Origin: Talinum fruticosum | Taxonomy: Eukaryota; Streptophyta; Magnoliopsida; Caryophyllales; Talinaceae | Direction of reading: 5' to 3' | DNA: 64,000 nucleotides | NCBI GenBank assembly: GCA_021018815.1 | Contig: JAITYX010000004.1 | Location: 6,638,001 to 6,702,000, forward strand | Shown here: positions 35,002 through 48,119 of the stretch, piece by piece | Numbering within the stretch: position 1 is the stretch's first letter | How the letters are laid out: each line of letters begins with the position of its first letter | Made by a program: the position numbers and the translations under genes | Notes under the pieces: generated by a model | What the model was told of the DNA's origin: nothing | What the model saw: only the letters and a program-made list of their open reading frames with translations | Database searches by the model: none

Positions 35002-35983
35002 CATCAAGGGTTAGGTTAACTGTATACAAGGCACTTTCTCTTGTTAACGAGATGATGTTTTAGTTTAACTTTAACTATAGAAGGTGTATTTTTTGGTATA
35101 GTTGTAGTTGGTACAATTTGTAGCTTATATATGGTGAATGAAAGTTTGTGCAAGCAGGTGAATGATTATAGAGGACAATTTGTAGCTTATGTATGGTGAA
35201 TGAAAGTTTCATAGCCGTATACACTTCCATTGCATGAATCAATAGAAGTACATGGACATAACAGGTTTTCGGTTATCCATCCCAAGGATTGATGTGAAAG
35301 TTTCATAACAGGTTGTTCATCCCAAGGGTGAGAAGGGAGGAAGCTTCGTTTGTACCTGCAAAGGACATCAAATTGAACAAATTGACTTACGGATTTATGT
35401 GTAGAGTTTGTGTTGATCTGCTCTTTTCGTTTAGATTTTTTAGGGGTTGTTTTGTTTATTTAGTAGGAATTAATCTTGTGTTTTCTATTGGAGCTCGCAA
35501 TTTATAGCATTCTGCTATTCGTCTATTTGAGTTGTATTGTATATCATCGAAACATCTACTTTAAGAGATGATGTTCAACTTTAGTTGTAGAAGGTATATA
35601 TTTTGATATAATTGCAGTTTGTGCAGTTCATCGAAATTTAAAAAAGGTTCCCTGCAAATTAAAAAAAGTTACATTTCATGACCTTATAAATCGTAGTTAA
35701 AGGTTCACTGCAATAGAGAAAAGGTTCACCGCAATAAAGAAAAAGTACACTAAAGTTCTATAAAAATTGATACCATCAATGTGTCACAACTAATAAGAGT
35801 CAATAACCAATAATAATCACAATCTATTATCGTGTAAGTTTTTAATAATAACCAATAAATGTACCATATATGTTTTAATAATATAAAGGTGCTCAAAAAA
35901 GTTCTTCAATATCGACATCTTCAATGATCAATTTGCATCATCAATGAATTCCATGTATGTTCTTCAACATCCACAACATGTCT
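35002..35983. other. Spacer between C48-like and FAR1-like pseudogenes
   Basis: The spacer contains a 35-base direct repeat (ACAATTTGTAGCTTAT-type, 35,115 and 35,176), a copied transposase fragment at 35,213-35,285, and a second TTCACTGCAATAGAGAAAA array at 35,694-35,770. The two pseudogenes converge on this spacer. No separate gene is supported. Confidence 0.5.
35213..35285 (+). repeat. Copied fragment of the neighbouring FAR1-like transposase gene
   Basis: About 73 bases match 36,681-36,755 in the same orientation. Shared strings include AGCCGTATACACTT, GTACATGGACA and AACAGGTTTT in the same spacing, with roughly ten differences. The source segment encodes the HLLIHATKVYTAEVYH part of the transposase on the minus strand. 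Confidence 0.8.
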
Positions 35984-37081
35984 TCACCGAGTCTCTGGAA
36001 CGTTTGGGCTTATGTTAAGAGGGCTAATGCTATTTGTGGCTTGCTTTGAAGCATTCTTCTTTCTTGCCTTCACTTGATTGCTCATTTTTTTAGCTATGCT
36101 CACTTTTCTTTTATTTCTTTGCTCTTTCTCCCTTGTCTTATTGGGATTTTGGACTATTCCTCTTAAGTTTACATTTTTCTCTTCGATCCACAATGGTATA
36201 TTGGGCCAATATCCTTTTCAAGAGCGTCCTTAGACTTTCCAAACAATTCGTCCCAAAAAGCTCTTGTTTTCTCATTTGTGGCGGATGCAATTATGAGGGT
36301 ACTAAATTTTCGCGAGTGCTTGCAACTCGCCAAACCGATGAAGAAGTGCCGGTAGATTTGCCGAAACATCTTGCATTATTATCACCTTCCCAAGCCTTGA
36401 TGTTTTTCCTCCATCTATCCAATATATATTTCTCGGGTATCTTCTTGACACAATACATGTTGAATATCCTCAAGATATGGAAGCACGGAATTCCCATTTC
36501 TTCAAATTTTTGCATGTACAACAAGTCGTTTCATTGACCCAATTGATCTTAACAATGTGGAAAAATTCATCAACTTGTTCCCTCCATACTCTATATATTA
36601 AACATGAAGCGGTCTCTTGAATTTTGGCCTGTGCACAAGATACTCCTTTTTTGTACTCTTGCTGAAAAATATGATACACTTCAGCCGTATACACTTTCGT
36701 TGCGTGAATCAATAGATGTACATGGACAAAACAGGTTTTTGGCCGTCCGTCCCAACAATCGTAGTCTTTTCCGTTCTCTTTACTTCTCCACTCAGCTACC
36801 ACATCAAGAAAGTTATTATAAAATTCACAAAGATCGGTAGTTGCTTGAAGTCTGCAAGAAATTGAGTGATTGGTTGATTCGACCCTCTAGGAAGATAAGA
36901 TGCCTCCGGAAAAAAATCTTTACCAAAAGCCGGACACCAATGATGTCTACTTCTATGAAACTTCTTGAACTAATCATTTTCAGCACAATTGTATTTTGTA
37001 GTCAACCTGGGAAAATCAAAAGAAAACAAAAGGATTCGGTAAGTGGTGATAAGGCAAATGTTTTTGTTGATCCTTTACTAA

Positions 37082-37243
37082 CGTGCAAGGTATCTTTACT
37101 CAAATTCAAGGAATCCTTTCTATATGAATGTGTTCTAAGGAATCATTTCAATATAGTATTGCATAGTGAACCTTTACTCTATTTACAGGGTATCAATTCT
37201 ATTACTGTAGTAAACTTTTAGTCTTTTGCGGGGTATCTTTTTT
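37082..37243 (+). repeat. GTGCGGGGTACC-type motifs in the FAR1-like intron
   Basis: Variants CGTGCAAGGTATCTTTACTC (37,082) and TTTTGCGGGGTATCTTTTTT (37,224) are present, with a weaker one at 37,168-37,195. They sit in an apparent intron of the minus-strand gene yet keep the plus orientation seen at 31.4 and 32.8 kb. Confidence 0.7.
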
Positions 37244-38520
37244 ACATTAAGATAACAAAATTAATTAATTTGGAAGAGAAGCTACAATGAAGCTCTTACT
37301 TAGTCCAATAATGATTAAATTCTTCTTCAGTATCACAACCCATGAGTACATGGTTGAATTTGTCTGTGAAATTCTCCCGACATCTCAACATTCTTATATG
37401 ATTCTTTGAATTTTCAATGATATGCCACACACATAGTCTATGATGTGCTTGTGGAAATACCACTTTGATAGCAACAACAATGGAAGGTGCTTGGTCCGTC
37501 ATTACAGTCCTAGGATGCTTTCCACCCATTGATTCCAAGAAAGTTTGAAAAAGCCGGATAAATGACTCTATCCTTTCATTCAAAATGAACCCACATCCAA
37601 GCATTATATTCTTATTGTGATGGTTTATTCCAACAAACAAGTGCACTTATCATGTCGTATTTGTTGGTCCCGTATGTGGTGTCAAATATAATCACATCTC
37701 CAAAGAGATCATAATCTTCTCTCATCATGCTATCCCTCGAAAAATGCTAGTGAGACTTGATCCTTCGCCAAGTTCAAAGTCAAAGTAAAAGTTGACATCC
37801 TCAACTTTCCTTTTCCTCAATATTCCTATTAAAGTGTTACCATCGAGTACAGTCCAAGTGCTTTCTTTTATCTGCAACAAGCATATTATATGCATCTCGA
37901 TGGTAAACCCGAGGGCGAGTGAACCGCCTACCTCCTTCTTCAATAATTTCATGGTATCGAAACTTTTATTCTACATGATTTCATTAGTTTCGGTAACTCT
38001 AATTCAGCACTAGTCACTTTTCGTTGAGATTTCATAAAGTGATGTTTGTTCACATTGCAAAATGGATGATTGTGCAGCTTATCATGTCTCACGACAGTCC
38101 ATACACCATTTACGTCTACCGAGAACCGAACCATTGCTTTGCAACCAACTCGTGTGACTTTCTTGACGTATGCCCTTTTGTCACCTTCTTCTTCATTGTT
38201 CCCACTTTGTCTCTTACTTCCTTGTTTTGCACAACAATACCTCTTCATATTTATACCAGTGCCATCTGTTCTAGGTCCGTTATTGTGGCGACAAATGTTG
38301 AATCCTATCATAAACCATAATTGTTATACGGATCATATGCTTCTTCCTCGAGTTGACCGTTTTCCCCATTAATTCAAATTCAACATTCTCTTCATATAAT
38401 TTCTCAATAAGATTTTGATTTTGAGGATCTACAATTTAGGTTAATAACTTATAAGAGAAATAAAATAGAACAACTTGAATAGGTAAATACTATTATTAGT
38501 CATTTATATTGTTTGTTAAT

Positions 38521-38577
38521 CTAGTGTACCTTTAATGGTTCGAAGTGTATCTTTATTAGCAAATTAGTGTAGCTTTT
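38521..38577 (+). repeat. Degenerate motif copies near the FAR1-like 5' end
   Basis: AGTGTACCTTTAATGG, AAGTGTATCTTTATTAG and TTAGTGTAGCTTTTTG follow at about 20-25 base spacing. They resemble the AGTGTACCTTTTGTC variant at 32,778. This is the weakest cluster of the family. Confidence 0.45.
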
Positions 38578-38945
38578 TGTGAAAATTACACGATCTTTTT
38601 ATACCTCGTGATTTAACTTTTAAGAATATTGTCTTTAAAGAATTTTATCAAACATGTAACGTGCAATAATATGAAAACTAACAAACTAACACAAGTTACA
38701 CAACAATATAACTTCAGTATGTTTCTAATAACTCATATATTTAGCATAAATCATACGTACCTTCACCTGTGGTCGGGATAAATTGTTGTAGTTCTCCTTC
38801 TTCAATTTCTTCTTCCATTGCATCGAGTTCAGCCGTTGTTCAACTTCTAATTCAGCGAGTTCGAGTTCTTGTTGAACCTCTAATAATTGTAATTCTTCAA
38901 TCGGTAATAGCTCGCTTCAGCAATTCTATTATCTTCGGAATCCAT

Positions 38946-39236
38946 CAATTGCTACTCGATTAGGGTTTGGTTTGCAGCAATTAAGTGTGATTTGGAAACA
39001 ATTAGAGAAATATTTATCTTCGGTGTAGTTGGGGGATTGGGCTTTGGAAAGCATTAGTGAGGATTGCTTGGAGCATGGTATCACGGAAAGCATCAATGAG
39101 GATTAGGCTTTGGAAAGTATCAGCGTGGCCCATTTATAGTTTTAGCTATATTATATAGTGTATGCACGGTGCAAGGTACACACGGTTGTACCTTGTACTT
39201 TTTGGGAAACGGCTGGGAAGGGGAAGGCGTAGGTAG
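38946..39236. other. Flank of FAR1-like pseudogene with a small hairpin
   Basis: GGCTTTGGAAAGYATYAG-like strings repeat at about 39,050 and 39,105. CAAGGTACA (39,172-39,180) and TGTACCTTG (39,187-39,195) form a perfect 9-bp stem around CACGGT. It could be the subterminal part of the MULE-like element, but no matching terminal repeat was found. Confidence 0.4.
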
Positions 39237-39318
39237 TGGGGATGGCAAAATTGTTTTCCTTTTATATTTAGGGCTAGAGAAATTGTATAATTACGAAAAT
39301 AACATTCACAATTTATAT

Positions 39319-39395
<77 letters not shown>

Positions 39396-39565
39396 AACAT
39401 ACAAATTTTTTTAAAAATGGGAGAACGGGGTGGAGAACGGGGTTGGGAACGGGGACAAAATTTGTCCTCGTCCCCACCCTATTCCCCGTTCGGGGGGATT
39501 TTTCCCATCTCAAGGCGGGGCCCCGATGAGGACCGGGAATTTCCGCCCGCTGCCATCCTTACTTA
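39237..39565. mobile_element. Possible hAT-like MITE with (AT)n core
   Basis: GGGATGGCA at about 39,239 and TGCCATCC near 39,554-39,561 are inverted. Between them lie a 73-base (AT)n tract (39,320-39,392) and a block of GAACGGGG/CCCCG motifs (39,420-39,540). The end sequence and GC-rich interior suit a hAT-type MITE. No 8-base target duplication is evident. Confidence 0.35.
39320..39392. repeat. (AT)n microsatellite
   Basis: An uninterrupted AT run of about 73 bases. Frames through it on both strands are artefacts. Confidence 0.97.
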
Positions 39566-41761
39566 TATACGACCTTATACTTATTATAAAAAACGTCTAA
39601 ACAAAAATAAATTCATCGGACAACCGTAACAAAATGAATTTTTGAGTTATATATATGTACATAAAGTGATTTATTGTAGAAATTTTATTAATTATCAATT
39701 AATTAGGTAAAACTTATTTCGGTTCGATTAACCAAACATTTAAAAAGAAAATTGTTGTTACTCATTTGTGAAAAATAGTTCTCGTTACTCGTTTCGATGT
39801 ATGCTGAAAATGTATAGTTTCTAGTGATTATTTTGGAAAATCTCTCTTAAATCAAAGGGTTCATAGAAGTCGTTAAAATATTTTTGTGATACAAAAGAAT
39901 AGCATGTTTAATAAACTAAGAGGGTTGTTGTTTGTCTTTTCTTCCCCCTTAACTCAAACTACAATATCACTTATGTATACTTGCATTGGTGTTTGAGTTT
40001 ATTAGAAAGACTATTAGTATTTTCACCCCCGTTCCGATATAATTGCAATATTATTTGGATCGTTGCATGCGTTTTATGTGAATCAAATGTTTCTTTGTGT
40101 ATTGTTGCATGCATTGCGGGTGAATCGAATCCAAGCTAATACATGGTTTCTTAAAGCATAGATATGATTCGTTTCTTGGTTTTTTTTTCTAAATAGAATC
40201 ATATCTTAGGTCTCACTAGTTGGGGTGTGCAAAAATGGTTAGTTGGACATCCTGTTAATAGATTTTTATTTAACCTATGTTAACCGGTTTTCGGTTAATT
40301 GAAAATTTTAGTTCGGACGAAACCAAAACCATAATCGAATCAAATTGAAAGAGTCGATTAACCAGATCTTTGGCTCGATTGTTGATTAACCATTCATAAA
40401 TAATATAAAACTTACATTTTACAGCTTATAATTTTTATTTTTAAATTTAATACTTTTTGCAAATTTTTGTTTCATTAACCAAATTTCTGAACTGAAACCA
40501 AGGCTTTTTTTATTTGGTTAAACAAATATTATTTTTCAAAAAAATTATTCAGTTAACGGATTTTTTGATTCGATTTTTTCAATTTTGAATTCTTTTTGGT
40601 ACTTACAAAGTATAGTATGCATTGAGAGGTAGTCTAAACATACGTTGCTGTCTTTTAAAATACACCATCTTTAGGTTGGTCCCATGTATTGACACATGAA
40701 GTTAAAGAATCTCCATTTGAGTGTTTCATTCCTTCAATTCTTAAGAGATATTCGTATTAAACGATTGAACTTTTAATGTTAAATTTAAGTCATTTCTAAG
40801 ATATTTTTTACGAAATAAATGAGGCTTGTTAATGACTGTACATGTTGTAATGTTCAACAAAAAATTATTAAATCTAATTCATCTAAAGGCACGACTTTTT
40901 GGGAGGGGGGATCGGGTCTTGCAAGTGATCTGCTCCCTCCTTTACAAAATAATTATCGATTTAATAAACTTTTTTTTTTACTATCTATTGCTTTACAATG
41001 TCAATCACATATTGATAATTACTTTACTAATTTTATTCTTATTAATTGTTTTTCTTCTCTCTTTTTCATTTTTTCATTCACTTCCCTCATAGCTAATGTC
41101 ATTTAAATTAAAATTTATCACGTATTTTTATGTTTCCTTATATTAACTCAGCCTCAAAATGTCAATTAAAATGAAAGAATACCAATGTATTTATGATTTC
41201 TATAAAACATGCAATTTATAAAGCCTAATTGCTTATTTCCTTGGAATCATCAATGGTTGGTTATTGTGTATTTGAAGCTAAAACACTTGCGATATGACCT
41301 AATGAATTAAATTCCTGCTGGAAAAATCATTGGATTCATAATGCATATTTGGATTACAACAAAATTACACGCCAAAGTAGAGTCCACTTTTCATTGCTGT
41401 ATAGCAAGACAAAATGAAAACAAAAAATCTTTAAGAACCTTTCAACCTATTTAAGATACACCACTTTCCACTGCAGCTTCAGAACAGAAGCTACCAAGGG
41501 CACATAATAGAAGCACCTCTTGGTCTTACCACCCAGCCAGCGGCACTTGGATTCCACCATTTCATCTAAAAAACCCCTTGAATTCTCACCCTTGACCTTA
41601 TACACGGTTTGCTCTCACCCATCTCGACACGCAATGACATAGGTACATGAAGGTCAGCTTTTGCATATCTACCTACCTCGTTTTCTTTTTTCTTCTTTTT
41701 GGATCATTAAATCTAGCTACTTTTATTTTGCTGCAAAACTGAGTGATGGTGTTGAGGAGAC
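39566..41761. other. AT-rich DNA and 3' flank of gene copy 2
   Basis: No gene. At 40,217-40,610, GTTGGGGTGTGCAAAAATGG is followed by repeated GGTTAACCG/CGGTTAATTG-like strings, typical of plant hAT-type MITEs; no matching right end is seen. The stretch 41,440-41,761 is probably the 3' UTR of the minus-strand DUF3411 gene, with an AATAAA on the minus strand at 41,722-41,727. Confidence 0.4.
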
Positions 41762-43751
41762 TTATGCTGACGTTGTCACCTTTTTCCTGACAACCCGTTT
41801 CCTTCGAGGCTTGGGGGCATCTGCCTCCTTCGTAGAATCACCGTTACCCTGTGGAAGCCCTAGAAGACCAAGGCCTGAGACTATGGTGTTCTTTGATATA
41901 AACCATTTGGAACCCTCCTTAGAAACATTAGCCTCAGGGGGCCGGTTGTAAGCCTTCAAGAGGTTGTCTGATTGAAAAAGTGGATCAGGCTCTATTCCCA
42001 GCCATGCCAACCGTGAGGTCTCCCCAATTTGTACATTCAAAATCCTGCATAAAACAGCAAAAATCACCTGTGACAACAAATAAAGATCATAGCAAATACT
42101 ACAAAGACGTCAACAGTCAAGATTAAGCAGAAAACATTACTCTGCTGAAACTCAAAAGAAGGTACTAATGAAAATGAGGTGTCCCCTTATCACGTTACTC
42201 TAATAGTCAATCTCGAGTTTTCGGGAAGTCAACTGAGTAGTTGCCTCAAATCTTTAGGGGCAATGAAACCAAAGGCAACGAGCATATAAGTTCTCTATTC
42301 TATTCATATTTTAAGCGCTTTCTTTTGAGGCAGGGGGTGTTTGCACCGAAAATGCTTCTACATTACAAACTGTCAAAGTTGAATTCAGAAGGTCCTGAAA
42401 GGTTCTACATTTCGGAATGGTAAATCACGAGCATGTCTTCAAAAAGTCAAATGGAGAGTTCATTCATTAGGGACTGAAAGTTGTGGTTTCACTTTTATTT
42501 CAATAAAAATGCTTCTACATTTCAAACTGCCAAAGTTGATTTCAGAAGGTTCTGCATTTCAAAAGGCTCTACATTTTAAAATGGTAAATCACGTGCATGT
42601 CTTCAAAAAGTCAAGTGGAGAGTTAATCCATTAGGGACTTAAAGTTGTGGTTTTACTTCTATTCTCAACAATGGTCGATCTAGAAATTTGTGTAACAGTG
42701 TCCCACGTTTAAACTTCCTAAGATTCAATAAGTAACAACAAATTTTATGGATGTCCACTATAAAATTTCGAGGATTTACACATAATTTTGAATTACTTTT
42801 ACGGCTACCGCGTGCCCAGGAAACTAATCGTAATGTGCATCCACTGCTGATTCTCACGGCATGAATCATTGCTGTGAAAGGGATTGAGTGTGGAGATACA
42901 GATCATTTCTACTCTCCAGACAATGGTAACTCATTGGACTTGCTATTCTAAATCAAGGAATAAGCGGGAAGCACACTCCATCTCTTCAAGAATGGTATTT
43001 CCAAAGCTCAACATTTAAACAGCTGAGCCAAGGTTGGAAAACCACCAGGCATCAACAATGGTAAGCGACATCTCTTTTCATAACCATAAACGGTAAGCTC
43101 TTCACAACAGCCATAGGGACTGAATTTAGATCAGGGACAAAGAAAATAACAAAATGTGAAAAAGTAAAATCATCAAATGGGGGACAAGAAGACGAACATG
43201 GTGGTATCACAGTTGTGGAGAAAGAGGAAAAAAGCTGTGAACTGGTTGTGAAGTGAGATATATAAGACTGGGACATCAAAATGCATTATCAAAATCCAGC
43301 TAGAAGGATCATCTGTATTCCACTAAAGTCAAGTCATTAAGCCAAAAGGAAAGTAAATTCGAAGATACTCTGGAAAGAGGACAGATGACAAGAGTAACAG
43401 TTTTAGTATCAGAATAAAATTGACTCTTATTCTGTAGTTTACAGCAGGTTAGGTTCCAAAGGGTGATATAAGAGTGAGGAAGGGTACAACCCCTCTCTTT
43501 TTGGCTGCTATTAAACTTTTTTCAAATATTAAAAATGCCACAGAACTTGCACTTCAAGAACATTAAAAGTTGCCACCATCTTAATGACATTTTTTAATAT
43601 TTGTAAAGTTTTAGAGGCACTTTTGACTGAAAAAATTTTTAGAGCCATTTTTTAATATTTAGGAGAGTTTAGAGGTATTTTTGAGCAAGAACTTTTTTTT
43701 TGACAAATCCTGCTTCAGTGGCTCGAAAACACCCCCTCCCCTTGCAAATAC

Positions 43752-43794
<43 letters not shown>

Positions 43795-46700
43795 GTGAAA
43801 AAGGCAGGAAAGATTGGAGTGTTAGAGTCAGCCAGTGAAAAATCAACTACTGTAGTACAAACTTACACTGTTTTTGTCAGAACTTTCACCATAAGGGACT
43901 TAATACATAGATGTTCTGTTGAAAGAAATAGAAATAGTTCAATTGCAAATTGGCCAATGCTGAAGTTCATTTTGTTAGGGAGGCTAATCAGGTAACAGAC
44001 TTTTAGGGCTGGTGTTGGATTGAAGTATCCTTTACTCCTTCCCTACTTGTAATACCAAAAACCAACTCATTGTCATCTTCTCACTCTAAATTGGAAGTCT
44101 TTTTAGGTTGCGCCAAGAAGACAGTACACATCTGCGCAGATGGGTAAATTACATAGAAAACCATGGAAAAATAAAACTGATTAAAAGTTCATAATTTCTT
44201 CTTTCTGTTTTAGCCCCCTCCCCCTCCCCGCGTGGCGGGTTGGGTGGGAGGGCAATTCTCCCAGCACCAAGGAGCATTTCAGCACTTTTGTCTCAATTAA
44301 TCCCAGCACTTCTGTCTTTCCGCACTCGGTAAGATGGCCACAGCATTCTCACCATTAAAAACGCCCATCTACTGTACCCAGTAATAATAAAAACATGGCC
44401 CAAAATTTCCATTTGTGGTAGATTCACAGCAGTTTCAAGCAAATTATAGCTCATAACCTCAGCTAAACATAAATTTTTGTACTGCAATTGAGAAGGTTCA
44501 AAATCTGTTTCCTTCTGCCATTAATCAAATGGAAAAGAGTTTTTAGATCATGGGCGTCGAGGATTGCAACAAAACCTTCCGAATTCTCTCTCACTGGTCT
44601 CAGATCAACATTCAGTCAGATTTGCCACCAAAAACTTCTCAAAATAATTAATCTATAAGCAGCAAAGGCACCTCAGGAAATTCTATGCGAAATATGGCAG
44701 GAAGCTCCCTTCATATGTATCAAAATGCAGAAGCCCTAGAGCTCTCTAATGGTTACGTGACTATTCCAAGGGTTCTAATTCTTGAGACTGATGTGTTTAG
44801 TCTAAGAAACTCTGATGTGTTTAGTCTAATGGCAATCAGCTGTTAGCTATTGACTGATTGGATTAGCCGTTAGATGTTGGCTTATTGGATTAGCTGTTTC
44901 AGAAAAAGTGTTTGGTAAAATTAGTTCTTTCTATAAAAAAATGTGAGACAAAAAGCTAATTTACAAAAAGCCAATCCCAAAAAGCTACCGAAATTAGCTT
45001 TTTAAAAATGACTTTTGAGGGCAAAAAGCTATTATAAAAAGCCAATTTATCAAACACCTTAAATAACTTTTTAACCAAGTCAAAAGGCCAAAACTCCCTC
45101 AAAAAGTCATTTTTTGCCAAAAAGTTATTGAAAAAGCCATTTGCCAAACATCGCTACTGTCATCTTCATGAATTCAAGCACGGGAAAGAAAGTCACTGGA
45201 CTCAATTTTCACCTAGGACTCCCCCAAACCGGAGAGGGCACATGCCTAAAATATTCCTTGAGGGAACATGATGTAGGACTGAATACCCAAAAACAACAGC
45301 AAATCAAGAATCAAGATATGCAAAAGGCAGCATGGAACCTTTCCCCCTTCTCTTCTGGGGTTGGTTGGGGGGGAAGAGGGAAGAGATTGCAATTTTCAGG
45401 AAACCACAAACCTTAGAGCAGTGCTGAAAAAGAGCGATACTCCAATAACATCAAAGTAGCTGGTTAAACCTCGGTCAATGCCACATAATAGCTGATAGCG
45501 CAAATTAGAATAAAGTCCAAGGAACGCGCCAGTGCCAAGTGCACAGGTCCTAGTGGATGGGACTGACACTGATAACCTGTTGAAGAAAAAAGAAACCTCA
45601 TTGAAGTTTTTAGAAGAATATTTTCAAGACGAAGCACAGCTGCATACAGGAAAGATCTCCTAACCTTCCATCTTTTTTCTTTGCACATACATTTGACAAA
45701 GCCCCTTGCACTGCCCCAGCAGTAAGTCCTGCAAAACACAATTCAGCTGCCTTGTAGAAGAATGAGTGGATCCTCTTGTGCATGTCGAATTCCCTAAGAG
45801 GATAGCTCTTTTCAAACACATTGTTAGGTAACTTTTGCAACGTGTTCTGCAAATCAAAACGGAATGTATTTCCATATGATCGGCAAGGAGCAAGTGACCA
45901 TACAACAGCTGCATTGCATGCTGCTGCCGTGAGCACATTAATAAGGGCCAAATCCCACTCCTGCTTTATCCTGAAGTTGCCAAAGCATAAGTGTTTTTAT
46001 CGGAACTAACTAAAAGTCCAAAAATGACAAAGAACAAAGTAACTCTGAGAGAATAAATAAGCCTATGCTACCTATCCTTGCGGTTCTTTAGCTCCCACCA
46101 AGCAGAACAACCAATAGTAGTAGCCTGCTCCAAAAGAAGTTTATATAAGAAAGCGGGGTCGGCAATCATCCTGTACATTCCAAGCATATGAGAATCACAA
46201 ACTTGTCCTGTTTCCAGACTATATACATTTAACCAAGTAAAACAGAGTAAATATCATGATTGATGTCACAAACTACTAGCAGAATAGGCAGCAGAATCAA
46301 AACTGATGGTTTTTCACAAGCTTTTCAACTTACCACTGTTCCTCCACTCCCTTTCTCTCCTATCACTTACCCTCCCAGTTACCCTCCTGGCTCACAGTCA
46401 CAGATTTTATGTTGCTTGTAGGATACTTTTAACTGTATTTCCCAGAGTAATTTTGCAAATTACAACATCAAGAAATTTCAATCTTGATCTCCTTCATTGC
46501 AAAAGGCTTCTTATCAGCTTAAGCAAGAGTTTGAATATCCATAATTCTCTCGCACTGACAGTAATGGACTAGTGGGGAAACAAGGTTATTTAAATAGAGT
46601 GATGCATTTTGAAATCAAGTCATAACATAAAAATGTGCATATGAGTGAATCAATAGAATATTTTGGTAACTCAAGACACACAATTTAGAACAATACGGAG

Positions 46701-48085
46701 TAATTTGCAGCACAGATACAAAGAAATATAATGGACATATAATATGTCAACATAGCGAATCAATCAAAATGTCTACACAAGAGTTCTTCCAGTCAAGGGA
46801 TGAAAATTTTAAAATTTAGAAAACCAAGGAACATTACCTCCCAACAAATGCTCTAGAAATTCCCTGAGGAAGGACACGAGATATAGCTCTAACTGTGGTT
46901 GGTCTGGCGTGAATTGCCAGAAATCTAACCATTTGAGCAGAGCTAACCAAACCCTATAAGAAATAAGAAGTCAGCACCTCGATTTTCAACCTCAGCCAAT
47001 TGAAGAGTAACCTCAAGTGTAATTACCATCTCATAAGCTTGCCGCAACCCTGCCGGAAGATCCATCATCGTTTTCTGCCACTCATTCAATACTGCATCTA
47101 CGAACTTTCGATCGAATAACTGAAACATGCACAAATAAAATTCTGGATGTCAAAAACTCTTTGCTCAAAGCTTGTAAGATTACAAGACATGATGCAAATT
47201 GTTCATGTATATAGTTTACCGACCTCTTGAAAAACAATTCGCCTCCTGAAGAGTCCACCCTCATCTCCTTCATCCCCCTCATCAAAATCATCATAGTAAT
47301 CATCATCATCTCCGCCATCATCACCACCATCACCACCACCATGATTAATTTTCTTTCCTATATTACCACCACCACCACCTGTCGCTAGCTGCAAGGCAAC
47401 ATACAGCTCAAAGCTCATTAATTAAGTTGCTTACTGAAATTACTACACTAGTAGTATGTATAGGTATTCCGCATAAATATATTTCCAGAATGCTTCAATG
47501 TATAGAAACTTGAATAATTAGATTGAGTGTCCAGAATGGCAGTTGAATCACAAAGCTCTAATAAGAAAACAATAGCTGACTTCAATACGAAGGTCCTTAA
47601 AAGAAAAAAAGGAAAGGGGTTAAATTGTGAAGCATGGCTTAGTTTTTCTCCTTTGCAATCTTTTATGACAAACCAATGAGATCTAGAATATACAGTTTGT
47701 CAACCTACTAACCTAGCAAGCATTGCTGATAGATTTAACTTTGTACAACATCCGTTGAGGAAGATGTTATTACAGCATTCAAAATTCAGATTTTGTCCAC
47801 AACCTTTCCCAACCAAGTCCATGATAGTTCTATCTATTAAGAAATGAAATGTTTCTACATAATAACCAAGAGCACAACATTTTTCCCTTTTTTGGGGGCG
47901 GGTGGGAGAGGACGGGGACAAATTTTAATCAACAGAAGATCTTTGGTTCTGAACTTTAACAAATTGAAACCAACAAAAAGCCTAGTTGACTGATACAAAG
48001 GGCATGTTCGTTTTGGTGTTTATAACAACTCGTATGAGCTAAACGCTAATCATAAGAGCTTGTTCCGCTCGTAACAGCTCGAAAA

Positions 48086-48119
<34 letters not shown>

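Larger units (their letters stand above)
35984..38945 (-). pseudogene. FAR1/FHY3-type MULE transposase, broken
   Basis: Reading minus, a possible first exon (38,945-38,765, MDSEDNRIAEASYY and later EEEIEEGEL) is separated by an intron from a FAR1 DNA-binding domain (38,440-37,960: VTRVGCKAMVRF, W-V-V-HDKLHNHP). The EVGGSLALGFT block follows (37,950-37,880). The MULE DDE domain comes next: DVIIFDTTYGTNKY near 37,680 and VMTDQAPS with CVWHI at 37,500-37,400. An intron runs at about 36,900-37,290. The SWIM-type CTCKNFEEMGIPCFH region lies near 36,530-36,480 after a frameshift, and a basic C-terminus stops at 35,984. Multiple shifts and stops interrupt it. Host FRS genes share this architecture. 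Decay and the neighbouring C48 gene favour a transposon. Confidence 0.8.

Noticed and set aside
35984..38945. Host FAR1-RELATED SEQUENCE gene
   Set aside because: Frameshifts and stops in most blocks, together with the adjoining C48-like transposon gene, favour a decayed MULE. Domestication is not supported.
39146..39629. Frames with Ile/Tyr runs on both strands
   Set aside because: They are translations of the (AT)n tract and its flanks.
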